DNA of 64,000 bases, from contig JACEUQ010000002.1 in the NCBI GenBank assembly GCA_024998815.1, positions 1 through 64,000 of the forward strand. Reading direction: 5' to 3'. The translations under genes and the position numbers were made by a program. This DNA is from Opitutus sp. GTDB lineage: Bacteria > Verrucomicrobiota > Verrucomicrobiia > Opitutales > Opitutaceae. The notes under the pieces were generated by a model. It saw only the letters and a list, made by a program, of their open reading frames with translations, made no database searches and had not been told where the DNA came from. Below are positions 25,564 to 35,700 of the stretch, piece by piece; positions within the stretch are counted from its first letter, which is position 1, and every line of letters starts with the position of its first letter.

Positions 25564-28500
25564 ATGCTCAATCGACTCATCCAGTGGTCGCTCGCAAACC
25601 GGGCGGTGGTGCTAGGCATTGCGCTCATCGTGCTCGTGCTCGGCCTGCAATCCAGCCTCACGCTGCCCGTCGAAGTCCTGCCCGACCTCACCAAGCCCAC
25701 CGTTATCATCCTCACCGAGTCCCCCGGCCTCGCCCCCGAGGAGGTGGAAACCCGCGTGACGCAGCCGCTCGAAAGCGCACTGCTCGGCGTCTCCGGGCTA
25801 ACGCGCCTGCGCTCCAATTCCGACGTGTCGCTCTCGCTCGTTTACGCCGAATTCGACTGGGATACCGACATCTACAAAGCCCGCATGCTCGTGCAGGAAC
25901 GCCTGCTTACAGCCCGCGAACAACTCCCCGAGGGCGTGCAACCCTTCGTGACTCCGGTGGCCTCACTCATGGGCGAAATCCTGCTCGTGGGCGTGCGCTG
26001 CACCGTGCCAGCGGGCGAACCCGGTTACCTGCCACCCAGCGAGGTGCGCACGCTCGCCGACTGGACCATCCGCCGGCGCCTGCAAAGCATTCCCGGAATC
26101 GCCGAAATCCTCAACATGGGCGGCGGCGTGAAGCAGATCGAAGTCCAGCCCGACCCGTACCGCATGCTGGCAAACGAGGTGAGTTTTGCGGAACTGGAAA
26201 CCGCCGTCGCCCACGCCGCCAGCACCACCACCGGCGGCTTTATCAACACCGGCCCGACCGAAATCATGGTGCGCAATCTCGCCATGACGACCGACCTGAG
26301 CGACCTCGCCCGCACGGTGGTTAAACACGTCAACGATCGCCCCGTAACGCTTGGAGAAGTCGCTGCGGTTATTTGGGGAATCGAGCCCATGCGCGGCGAT
26401 GCCACCGTAAGCCAGACACCCGAAAAAACGCCGACCTAAGGCGTCATCATGTCGATCACGAAGTCCCCCGGTTTCGACTCCCGCGCCCTGACCACACAAA
26501 TCAAGGCGGCACTCGCCGAGTTGCAGCCCGCCCTGCCGCGCGGCGTCGAGACGATCACCCTGTTTCAGCAAAAGGACTTCATCGACCACGCCATCGGCAA
26601 CCTCAAGGACGCCATCCGCGACGGCGCCATCATGGTGACGGTGGTGCTGTTCCTGTTCCTGCTCAACGTGCGCACGACGGTCATCACGCTCATGGCCATC
26701 CCGCTGAGTTTCGCCATCACGCTGCTCACGTTTAAACACTTCGGCATCACGGTAAACTCGATGACCCTCGGCGGCCTCGCGGTGGCGATCGGCATGGTGG
26801 TCGATGACGCCATCGTGGACGTCGAAAACGTGTTCCGCCGCCTGCGTGAAAACGCCTCAAGCGCCACGCCGTTACCCAAGTTGCAGGTGATCTCGGCGGC
26901 ATCGAGCGAAGTGCGCAGTTCGATCTTTTATGCGACGCTGTTAATCATCCTCGTTTTCCTGCCCCTGCTCGGTCTGAGCGGCGTCGAGGGGAAGCTCTTT
27001 GCTCCCATCGCCATCGCCACGATCGTGAGCATGGTCGCCTCGTTTGTCGTCTCGCTCACGCTCATCCCCGTGCTGTGTTCGCTGCTGCTCAACCCCAGCG
27101 CAAAGGATGCCCACCACGACGGCTGGCTGGTTGTGCGCCTCAAGCGCATTCTGAGCGCCACCAGCCTCCGCGTCGGACTCGACTATCCGATTCCCGTTCT
27201 CGTCTTGGTATTCACCGGCATGGTGTCGGCCTTCCTGCTGTACCCCAAAATGGGCAAGGATTTCCTGCCTGCCTTCAGGGAGGAAACCGCACTCATCGCC
27301 GTGACCTCCGCGCCGGGCACGTCACTTGATGAAATGAACCGCATTTCCGACGTCATCGAGATGCAGATCCTCGCTGTACCCGAAGTGCGCAAAGTCGGCC
27401 GCCGCCTCGGCCGCGCCGAACGCGGCGACCACGTGGTGCCGGTTTCCACCGCCGAGTTCGATGTGGACTTCCGCGATGCCAGTGACGGCCCCCATGCAGG
27501 CCCGCCTGCGCGCAGTCGCACCGAGATTTTGGCCGAGCTTAACCGCCGCCTAAAAACCGTGCCCGGGACCTTTTCTGTGGTTGGCGGCCCATTGGCCGAC
27601 CGCATCGGCCACATGCTCAGCGGAGTCTCCGCGCCTGTGGCGATCAAGATCTTCGGCCCGGACCTCGACACCCTGCGCAAGTTGGGCACGGAGGTGCAGA
27701 CCATTGCCAAAAGCATCCGTGGCTTCGAGGACGCCAAACTCGACCAGCAGTCCACCATCCCGCAGCTGCGCATCGAGGCGAACCGCGACCGCGCCACGGC
27801 CTACGGTGTGACACCTGGCGAACTGAACGACCAACTCAGCACGTTCATCGGCGGCAAAACCATCGCGGAACTGCGCGAGGGGCAGCGGGCCATCAACCTG
27901 GTTATCCGCCTGCCGCTGGCGTGGCGCGACTCAGCGGAAAAAATCGCCGAGCTGCCGATCAAGGCCGGTAACGGCCAAATCATTCCGCTGTCGGCTGTGG
28001 CCGACGTGCGCGAGGCGCGGGGCCCCAACGTGATTTTCCGCGAAAACAGCCAGCGCCGCTTCACCGTGGCGATTAAGCCCACGGTACGCGACGTGGGCAA
28101 AGTCGTGGAGCGGCTGCAAAACGAAGTGAATGCCAAGGTGACGCTACCGGAGGGATATTTTATCACCTATGAAGGTGAGTTCAGGGCGCAGAAGGACGCC
28201 ACCCAGCGCATCGCCCTGTTTAGTTTGGTGGTGTTCGCCGTGATCATTTTCCTGCTCTACGGCTATTTCCAAAGCTGGTCACTGGCGCTGCAGGTGATGA
28301 TCAACATTCCCTTGGCGCTGGTCGGCGGGCTGGTGTTTACCTGGCTCAAACTCGACAACATCAGCATCGCCACGCTCGTCGGTTTTATAGCCGTAGGTGG
28401 GGTCGCCGCACGCAACGGCATCATGATGATCTCGCATTACCTGCACCTGATGAAACACGAGGGGCTCGGCTTCACCCGCGAGATGGTGGTGCGAGGTACG

Positions 28501-28740
28501 TTGGAGCGCATGGTGCCCGTGCTGATGACGCCGCTTGCGGCCGGCATTGCGTTGATACCGTTGGTGCTCGCGGGCGACCAACCGGGTAAAGAAATCCTCC
28601 ATCCGGTCGCAGTGGTCATCGTGGGCGGTCTAGTCTCCTCGACGCTGCTCGATTTTTTGGTGACCCCGCTACTCTTCTACACCTTCGGCCGCCGTGCTGC
28701 CGAGCAAGCGCTGGCTCGTGGCGCAGCCGCCGCGCAATAA
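25564..28740 (+). pseudogene. czcA: CzcA-like RND metal efflux pump gene interrupted by an in-frame TAA
   Basis: Two parts share one reading frame: 25564-26439 (291 residues) and 26449-28740 (763 residues from ATG). Between them are TAA (26437-26439) and three sense codons, so the text would read SQTPEKTPT, stop, GVIMSITKSPG. Intact family members have a Tyr-Gly-Val run at this site, so TAC or TAT to TAA is the likely change. Both halves are otherwise conserved, with 12 expected membrane segments overall, the motif GMVVDDAIVDVENVFRRL and the C-terminal FIAVGGVAARNGIMM. A product could arise only by readthrough or as two fragments; a sequencing error is also possible. Confidence 0.85.
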
Positions 28741-28819
28741 CTCGGCCCTTTTTTTCTGCCCTCCCCATTTCCCGTCACAATCCAACCCCAACCAAACAGT
28801 CTCGCCTCATCCTAGTACT

Positions 28820-29263
28820 ATGAAAAGCCAACTCCTCCGCCTCCTCGCCATTGCCGCACTCGCCCTGAGTGCAAACTTCGCCACCGCTCACGAAACCATC
28901 ATAGCAGGCCCTAATCGCGGCCGCATGCTCACCAAGAGCAAGCCACCCGCCGAGTTCCTCGTCACAGCGGAGCGCAAGGTGCAGATCACCTTTATCGACG
29001 CTGACGGCAAACCCGTAGCTCCCGCCGACCAGGTCGTCACGGTAACCACGGGCAACCGCGCAGCACCTACCACGCTGACGTTCACCAAAACCGGCAACAG
29101 CCTGCTCTCCGATATCGTGCTTCCTGTGGGCAACGATTTCCCCACGGTGGTGCAGATCAAAGCGACACCAGAGGCGAAGGCGACCGTCGCCCGCTTTAAT
29201 CTCAACACCGCTACCTGCCCCGGTTGCAAAAACCCAGAGTACGTTTGTATCTGCGGACACTGA
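28820..29263 (+). CDS. exported protein with C-terminal Cys/His cluster, last gene of the metal cluster
   Basis: ATG 28820 gives 147 residues with a signal peptide (LLAIAALALSANFATA). The middle is beta-rich (KVQITFIDADGKPVAPADQV), and the C terminus is ATCPGCKNPEYVCICGH, an arrangement of four cysteines and a histidine fit to bind one metal ion. It follows the pump gene by 79 bp on the same strand, so it may sense, buffer or hand on the exported ion in the periplasm. I cannot name a family. Confidence 0.7.
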   Translation: MKSQLLRLLAIAALALSANFATAHETIIAGPNRGRMLTKSKPPAEFLVTAERKVQITFIDADGKPVAPADQVVTVTTGNRAAPTTLTFTKTGNSLLSDIVLPVGNDFPTVVQIKATPEAKATVARFNLNTATCPGCKNPEYVCICGH

Positions 29264-29299
29264 TTAAACTGATTAGCGTTCAAGTGAGGCTTACGGCCT

Positions 29300-29381
29300 C
29301 CTTGAGCTCACGCTCAAGACCACATTCTTTGTGTACTCATTGAGTACATCCGCCTCGTGGCCTTGAGGCGTGATCGCACCT
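29300..29381. repeat. degenerate REP-like hairpin pair
   Basis: CCTTGAGCTCACGCTCAAG at 29300-29318 is a good copy of the family hairpin; the facing copy at about 29361-29380 (CCTTGAGGCGTGATCGCACC) has decayed. Between them lies the short palindrome GTACTCATTGAGTAC. It follows the metal cluster. Confidence 0.7.
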
Positions 29382-29449
29382 AGCTCGTTGACCTTAATGG
29401 AATTCAGCGTCCCGTTGATTTTTTCGCCACAAAATCGCGCACAAACACC

Positions 29450-29761
29450 ATGATTGTCATTCGCCGATTGGTGGACCGCCAGCGCTCCTACACGGGGATT
29501 TTCCTGCCCGGCGAAGCCGCGCAAATTTTCCCGACTACTGACTTCGAACACGGGCGCATCCTGCAGATTTACAAGCAGGACAAGGCCTACGCGGGCATCG
29601 TTAACGATTTCAGCGACGATTCCCCGCTAGCGCCTTCAGCCACACCAGCGGCTCCGGCGCAAACCCCGCCGGACGCCCACGCTGCCGACTCAGCGCACGC
29701 GGGCCAAAAAGAACAGCCCCGCGCCAAACATCGTCAGGCTCGGAAGCAGCGCCGCCCATAG
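29450..29761 (+). CDS. hypothetical small protein, uncertain
   Basis: A 103-residue frame begins MIVIRRLVDRQRSYTGIFLP and has a plausible small folded part up to about residue 60, then an Ala/Pro/His-rich, basic tail. Its last 72 bases overlap the 3' end of the convergent LptF/LptG-type gene. It has no recognisable family or membrane segment. It may be real because the first part does not look like a shadow of another gene, but support is weak. Confidence 0.4.
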   Translation: MIVIRRLVDRQRSYTGIFLPGEAAQIFPTTDFEHGRILQIYKQDKAYAGIVNDFSDDSPLAPSATPAAPAQTPPDAHAADSAHAGQKEQPRAKHRQARKQRRP

Positions 29762-30802
29762 CACCGGAATCACGTCGCGGCCACCGAGCATCGAGCTGGT
29801 TTTAAGAAGGATAAAATAGACCACAAACAGGCCGAGCGACTTGGTCACACCCACGGCCGGATTAACCCGCACGCCGCTCACCGCAAAGGGTATGGCCAGA
29901 GCGATAATGATCAGCGGTCCCAGCGTGTCCGCAAGAAGCCCATAATACCGCACCTGATAGGCCTTCAACTTGGGGTTATCGTCGACTGAGAAAAAGGCGA
30001 TGATGCGCTGGAGTTGCGTAAAGGAAAGGTTCTGGGGCTTGGCATCAAAAATGAGCATGAGCGCGGGATCCTCATCCCAATCCGGCCGATGCAGTTCGGT
30101 AAACAGCTTGGAGCGTTCGACCTCACCATCCTCGGCATTAACGGTGAGCTCGCGGCCGTCGCGAAACACCCAACCGCCGCGCACTGGATCGCGTGAAGCC
30201 TCGCGGGCCAACAGCCGGGATTTTTCGCGGCGTTGGCCATCGAGTTCCACCACGGTAACCCCATAACCGCGGCGGCTGAATTGGCCGTAACGATTAAAAA
30301 ACCACATGCGTCCGTCCTTGCGGTTATCGAAGGCAACATTCGGCTTCACGCCAAGGTGCTCAACCGTGAGGCTTTTCGAGGCGTGGCGATAGGCGATGTC
30401 GTCCTTGATCGCCCGGGCTTCCTCCATCGACCACGGGATCACCGTGGCGTTGATGTACCACATTACCCCGCACAGGAGCACGCCCACGGCCCAGATGCCG
30501 CGCGTAATGCGAAACAAGCCCACGCCGGCCGCGCGCATGGCGGTGATCTCATTATTGCGGTGCAGTTGGCCTAAGGTGTAGAGCAGCGAAACCAGCAATG
30601 CCAGCGGCAGCACGACCGACAGATAACTGGGCAACTTGATCATGTAGTAAATGACCACGTCGGTGAACCGGGCGCCGTTGGCCAGCAGGTCACGAAAATC
30701 CTCGAACATCGCCTGCATGAGCAGCAACCCGAGGGTAGCGGCCAGCACGAGCCCGAGCATTTTCAGCCACTCGCGCAAAAGGTAGCGATCGATGAGATTC
30801 AA
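29690..30802 (-). CDS. LptF/LptG-family (YjgP/YjgQ) permease
   Basis: This 370-residue protein starts MNLIDRYLLREWLKMLGLVL and has the family layout: three membrane helices near the N terminus (GLVLAATLGLLLMQAMFE, YLSVVLPLALLVSLLYTL, GIWAVGVLLCGVMWYIN), a periplasmic beta-jellyroll domain, and three C-terminal helices (ADTLGPLIIIALAIPFAVSG). In the LPS export complex two such subunits work with the LptB ATPase to lift LPS from the inner membrane. Only one copy is here; its partner is not in the window. Presence supports a Gram-negative envelope with LPS. Confidence 0.87.
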   Translation of the reverse strand: MNLIDRYLLREWLKMLGLVLAATLGLLLMQAMFEDFRDLLANGARFTDVVIYYMIKLPSYLSVVLPLALLVSLLYTLGQLHRNNEITAMRAAGVGLFRITRGIWAVGVLLCGVMWYINATVIPWSMEEARAIKDDIAYRHASKSLTVEHLGVKPNVAFDNRKDGRMWFFNRYGQFSRRGYGVTVVELDGQRREKSRLLAREASRDPVRGGWVFRDGRELTVNAEDGEVERSKLFTELHRPDWDEDPALMLIFDAKPQNLSFTQLQRIIAFFSVDDNPKLKAYQVRYYGLLADTLGPLIIIALAIPFAVSGVRVNPAVGVTKSLGLFVVYFILLKTSSMLGGRDVIPVLWAALLPSLTMFGAGLFFLARVR

Positions 30803-30911
30803 GACCTGCGGTTATTGAACAGCGGAAACCGAAAAGCAAAGCGAGAACTGCCCCGAGACCGCAGCGGAGGCGCCCCTGCACGCTCCGGCCCAAATCAACT
30901 CGCACGCTTTG

Positions 30912-31706
30912 CACCTTAACCGCCGATCCTTTAACCACAGATTGCTCGGATTGCATGGATTCCGATCCGCAGAAACGGCGGCTAATACGATCCGGGCATT
31001 CTTGCCGCGTCCTCCTTCCATTCCATGCATTCCCTGCACTCCGTGGTTAACCGCCGATCCTTTGACCACAGATTGCTCGGATTGCATGGATTCCGATCCG
31101 CAAAAGCGGCGGCTAAAACGATCTGGGCATTCTTGCCGCGTCCTCCTTCCATTCCATGCATTCCGTGCACTCCGTGGTTAACCTCCGATCCTTTAACCAC
31201 AGATTGCTCGGATTGCATGGATTCCGATCCGCAGAAACGGCGGCTAATACGATCCGGGCATTCTTGCCGCGTCCTCCTTCCATTCCACGCATTCCCTGCA
31301 CTCCGTGGTTAACCGCCGATCCTTTGACCACAGATTGCTCGGATTGCATGGATTCCGATCCGCAGAAACGGCGGCTAAAACGATCTGGGCATTCTTGCCG
31401 CGTCCTCCTTCCATTCCATGCATTCCGTGCACTCCGTGGTTAACCTCCGATCCTTTAACCACAGATTGCTCGGATTGCATGGATTCCGATCCGCAGAAAC
31501 GGCGGCTAAAACGATCTGGGCATTCTTGCCGCGTCCTCCTTCCATTCCATGCATTCCGTGCACTCCGTGGTTAACCCGCCGATCCTTTAACCACAGATTG
31601 CTCGGATTGCATGGATTCCGATCCGCAAAAGCGGCGGCTAAAACGAACCCGGATTTCTTGCCGCGTCCTGCTTCCACCCCATGCATTCCGTGCACTCCGT
31701 GGTTCA
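30912..31706. repeat. 131-bp tandem repeat array B, six copies
   Basis: Six units of the same repeat family as array A, again with a 131-bp period and the GTGGTTAA/TTAACCAC hairpin plus AGATTGCTCGGATTGCATGG. The variable part differs (GGCGGCTAATACGATCCGGG and GGCGGCTAAAACGATCTGGG forms), and the two forms tend to alternate. One copy near 31575 has an extra C. Small open frames on both strands are by-products. The array fills the gap between the LptF/LptG-type gene and the dihydroorotate-dehydrogenase-like gene; no GxxExxY gene is beside it. Confidence 0.95.
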
Positions 31707-31774
31707 GCGTGCAGGCGCAAAAAAGGGCGCGGCCTGGCCTCGTCCATGGGCTTAGACGAACTCGTGCACCGAAC

Positions 31775-32767
31775 TCAGATTTTCCAGCTTTGGAGAATCT
31801 TGATGTAATTGGCGCGTTCGTGGGCGGCTGCGTCCGGGCAGCGTTTAAGATTGAGCGCACCTCGCATGGTCGAGAGATCCTCGTGGCCATGTTCGCTCAT
31901 CCAACCCGTCAGGCCATCGAGGAGAACCGGGATGGTGCGGGGGCCATGTTCAAGCAGCACCGAGACGATCTGCACCGCATGAGCACCACCTAGAATCGAC
32001 TTGATCAGGTCGTCAGGCGTATGCACCCCTCCACTGCAGGCCAGCGAACCTTTTAGCTTTGGCGAGAGGATCGAGAGCCAGCGCAGACGCAGGAGCAACT
32101 CGGACGAGTACGAGAGCTTGAGACGGGGCACCACTTCGAGTTCATCGATGTCGAAATCTGGTTGGAAAAACCGGTTAAAAAGCACCAGCCCCTCCGCACC
32201 TTGTTGCTCCAGCGAGGCGGCAAAATGCGCCAACGAGGCGTGGAAGGGGGAAAGTTTAACCGAAACAGGAATACGCACGGCCTCGGAGACGGCGCGCACG
32301 ATGGAGCGGATTTCTGTTTCGATGTCTTCACCGGAAACATCAGGATCGGTGGCGAGCTGATAGGTATTCAGTTCCAGCGCATCAGCACCGGCAGACTCCA
32401 ATTGGCGGGCATAATCGACCCAGCCTCCCAGACGGCGGCCGTTCAACGAGGCGATCACCGGAATGGACAAGCCGGATTTGAGCCGCACCAACGCTCGCAG
32501 GTAGGTATCGGGAGTGAGCTGATAATCGTCGTAATGAGGAAAGTAGGAAGTCGCCTCGAAATTACTTTCGGCGGAGGTTTCCATGTGGTGAATCAGCGCC
32601 TGTTGTTCGAGGTCGATTTGCTCCTCAAACAGCGAGTGCATGACGATCGCGGACGCACCGGCTTCCTCAAGCCGCTTACTTGCATCGAGGTTATCACAAA
32701 AAGGCGAGGCACCTACGACGAGGGGATTTCGCAGCGTGAGGCCGAGGTATTTGGTTTCTAGATTCAT
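31775..32767 (-). CDS. dihydroorotate dehydrogenase-like protein
   Basis: This 330-residue TIM barrel resembles FMN-dependent class 1 dihydroorotate dehydrogenases: NPLVVGASPFCDNL near the start, PVIASLNGRRLGGWVDYARQLE, IPVSVKLSPFHASL and a phosphate-binding end ACSGGVHTPDDLIKSIL with GAHAVQIVSVLL. The usual catalytic Cys/Ser loop of pyrimidine enzymes is not evident, and the gene sits 20 bp after the NifJ stop on the same strand. Similar proteins accompany pyruvate:ferredoxin oxidoreductase genes elsewhere, so a redox role tied to NifJ is more likely than pyrimidine synthesis. Confidence 0.82.
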   Translation of the reverse strand: MNLETKYLGLTLRNPLVVGASPFCDNLDASKRLEEAGASAIVMHSLFEEQIDLEQQALIHHMETSAESNFEATSYFPHYDDYQLTPDTYLRALVRLKSGLSIPVIASLNGRRLGGWVDYARQLESAGADALELNTYQLATDPDVSGEDIETEIRSIVRAVSEAVRIPVSVKLSPFHASLAHFAASLEQQGAEGLVLFNRFFQPDFDIDELEVVPRLKLSYSSELLLRLRWLSILSPKLKGSLACSGGVHTPDDLIKSILGGAHAVQIVSVLLEHGPRTIPVLLDGLTGWMSEHGHEDLSTMRGALNLKRCPDAAAHERANYIKILQSWKI

Positions 32768-32787
32768 TTCAGGAGTGCGGGGTGGGA

Positions 32788-35700
32788 TTACTTGGCGGCG
32801 GGTTTCGTGTCGGACGGAGCGGCAGGAGCAGCGGACGTAACAACCGCGACTTTTACGGGTTCAGCCAGGTGCTGGTAGTGCGCGTAATGGCGGCGAACCT
32901 CGGTTTGAGCCTGGGCGGCGAGCACCTCGGCGCGGGCAGGGTCGATGTTTTTCAGAATCCCGAAGCGCGTTTCGTTGGCCATGAACTTGGACAAGTCGGT
33001 CTTGGGCGGCGCCGAATCGAGCTTGAGCGGGGTCTGGCCGGCTTCGGCCAGGCGCGGGTCGTAGCGGAAGAGCGGCCAGTAGCCGGTGTCGACCGCGAGT
33101 TTTTGCTGATCGAGGCCCTGATGCAGGCTGTAGCCGTGGGCGATACAGTGCGAGTAGGCGATGATGAGCGCCGGACCAGGATAGGCCTCGGCTTCGCGCA
33201 GCGCCTGAACCGTCTGGCTGTCCTTGGCGCCAAAGGCGATCTTGGCGACGTAAACGTGGCCGTATTGCGCGGCGATGAGGGCGAGGTCCTTCTTGGACGT
33301 GGCTTTGCCACCGGAGGCAAACTTGGCGACCGCGCCCATGGGCGTGGACTTGGAGGACTGCCCACCGGTGTTGGAATAAACCTCGGTGTCGAGCACGAGG
33401 ACTTTGACGTTGGCTCCGGAGGCAAGCACGTGATCCAGACCGCCGTAACCAATGTCGTAGGCCCAGCCGTCGCCACCGATGGTCCACACGGTTTTTTTAA
33501 CCAGGTCGTCGGCCAGAGCCGCGAGACGGCTGGCGGTGGGTGAGGCCAGCGGCTTGAGCGCGGCACGCAGGGCAATGACACGCTCGCGCTGGGCGGCGTA
33601 GTCGGCTTCGCAGGCCTGCGGCGAATTCAGGATCGCCTCCGCGAGTTCCAGGCCCACGTCGGCGGCGTGCAACTGCAGGAGCTTGCGGGCGGTTTCCAGA
33701 CGCTGATTGGCGGCGAGGCGCAGACCGAGGCCGAACTCGGCGTTGTCTTCAAACAGGGAGTTGGCCCAAGCCGGGCCGCGGCCGTTGTTGTCCTTGCAAT
33801 ACGGCGTGGTGGGCAAGTTGCCGCCGTAGATGGACGAACAGCCCGTGGCGTTGGCCATGATCAGGCGGTCGCCAAAGAGCTGGGTGAGCAACTTCAGGTA
33901 AGGCGTTTCACCGCAGCCCGCACAGGCGCCGGAGAACTCCATGAGCGGTTGCAGGAACTGTGAACCTTTGACCGTGGAGGTGTCGATCTTGGCGCGGTCG
34001 GCCTCGGGCAACTTGAGGAAAAAGTCCCAATTGGCGCGTTCTTTGGCGAGCAAGGGCGGCTGCTCGACCATGTCGATGGCCTTGTGGCGCGGGTTGGATT
34101 TGTCCTTGGCCGGGCAGACCTGCACGCACAGCGAGCAACCCGTGCAATCCTCGGGCGCGACCTGGAGGGTGTAAAGGTAGCCGGGGAAATCGTTGGAGCG
34201 GAACTTGGTGGAGGCGAAACCCTCGGGCGCGCCTTCGAGTGCGGAGGCGGGATAAAACTTGGGGCGAATGGCGGCGTGGGGGCAGACCATCGCGCACTTG
34301 TTACACTGGATACATAGGGCGGAATCCCAGACGGGGATTTCGAGGGCGATGTTGCGCTTCTCGAACTTGGTGGTGCCGGTCGGCCAGCAGCCGTCGATGG
34401 GCATCGCGCTCACCGGCAGGCGGTCGCCTTCGTCGGCGAGCAGGCGCACGGTGACATTACGGACGAACTCGGAGGCACCGGGATACGTCGGGGCAAGGGA
34501 AGTGACGGCAGCAGCATCGACGGCAACGGGGATGACCACCTCGGCCAAACCGGCGAGCGCGGCGTCCACGGCGGCGTAGTTCATCTGGACGATCTTCTCG
34601 CCCTTGCGGCCGTAGGTTTTCTCGATGGCCTTCTTGATCTGCTTGATGGCCTCGGCCTGCGGAAGCACGCCGGAGAGGGCGAAGAAACACGTCTGCAAGA
34701 CGGTGTTGGTGCGGCGGCCCATGCCGCTGGCCTGGGCGACGGCGGTGGCGTCGATGACGAACAGGCGCAGCTTTTTGGTGATCAGCGTTTCCTGCCATTC
34801 GCGGGGCAACAGCGCCCAGGTTGCGGCGGCGGAATGCGGCGAGTTGAGTAGCACGGTCGCGCCGGGAGCGGCGTAATCCAAAATCTTCTGGCGACCGACA
34901 AAGGTGAACTGGCTGCACGCCACAAAATCGGCGTGGCGGATCAGGTACGGGGCCTGGATAGGACGCGGGCCGAAGCGCAGGTGGGAGGTCGTGACCGAAC
35001 CGGATTTCTTGGAGTCGTAAACGAAGTAGCCCTGGGCGAAGTTATCGGTCTGTTCGCCGATGATCTTGATGGAGTTTTTATTGGCTCCAACGGTGCCGTC
35101 GGCCCCGAGCCCGACGAACACGCAGCGACGCACGTCGGAGGCTTCGAGATCGAAGTTTTCGTCGTAGTCGAGCGAGGTGCCGGAGACGTCGTCGACGATG
35201 CCGAGGGTGAAATGGTTTTTCGGCTCGCAGTGGAGGAGGTTGGCAAACGCGGCGCGGACCATGCCGGGGGTGAATTCTTTGGAACCGAGTCCGTAGCGAC
35301 CACCCACGATGCGCGGTGCGACAGCAAAGGTGCCGGGATTTTGGGCAATGGCCGAGACGACGTTGAGAAAAAGTGGTTCGCCGAGGGAGCCCGGCTCTTT
35401 GGTGCGGTCGAGGACGGCGATGGACTTCACGGTCGACGGCAGTGCGGCGAGAAACGCTTTAACGTCCAGCGGCAGGAAAAGACGCACGGCCAGAACGCCG
35501 ACTTTTTCACCGTGGGAGACCAGCCAGTTCACCGTTTCGGTGATGGTTTCGATCGAGCTTCCCATGGCAATGATCACACGCTCGGCCTGGGCGTGGCCGT
35601 GGTATTCGTAGAGCCGGTACTGGCGGCCGGTGACCTCGGCGAGGCGGTTCATTTCGCCCTGCACGATGGCGGGCAGTTGGTCGTAGAACGTGTTAACCGT

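Noticed and set aside
26437-26439. TAA used as a sense codon in this organism
   Set aside because: Other genes in the window end normally at TAA, so general recoding is not credible; a point mutation or read error is simpler.
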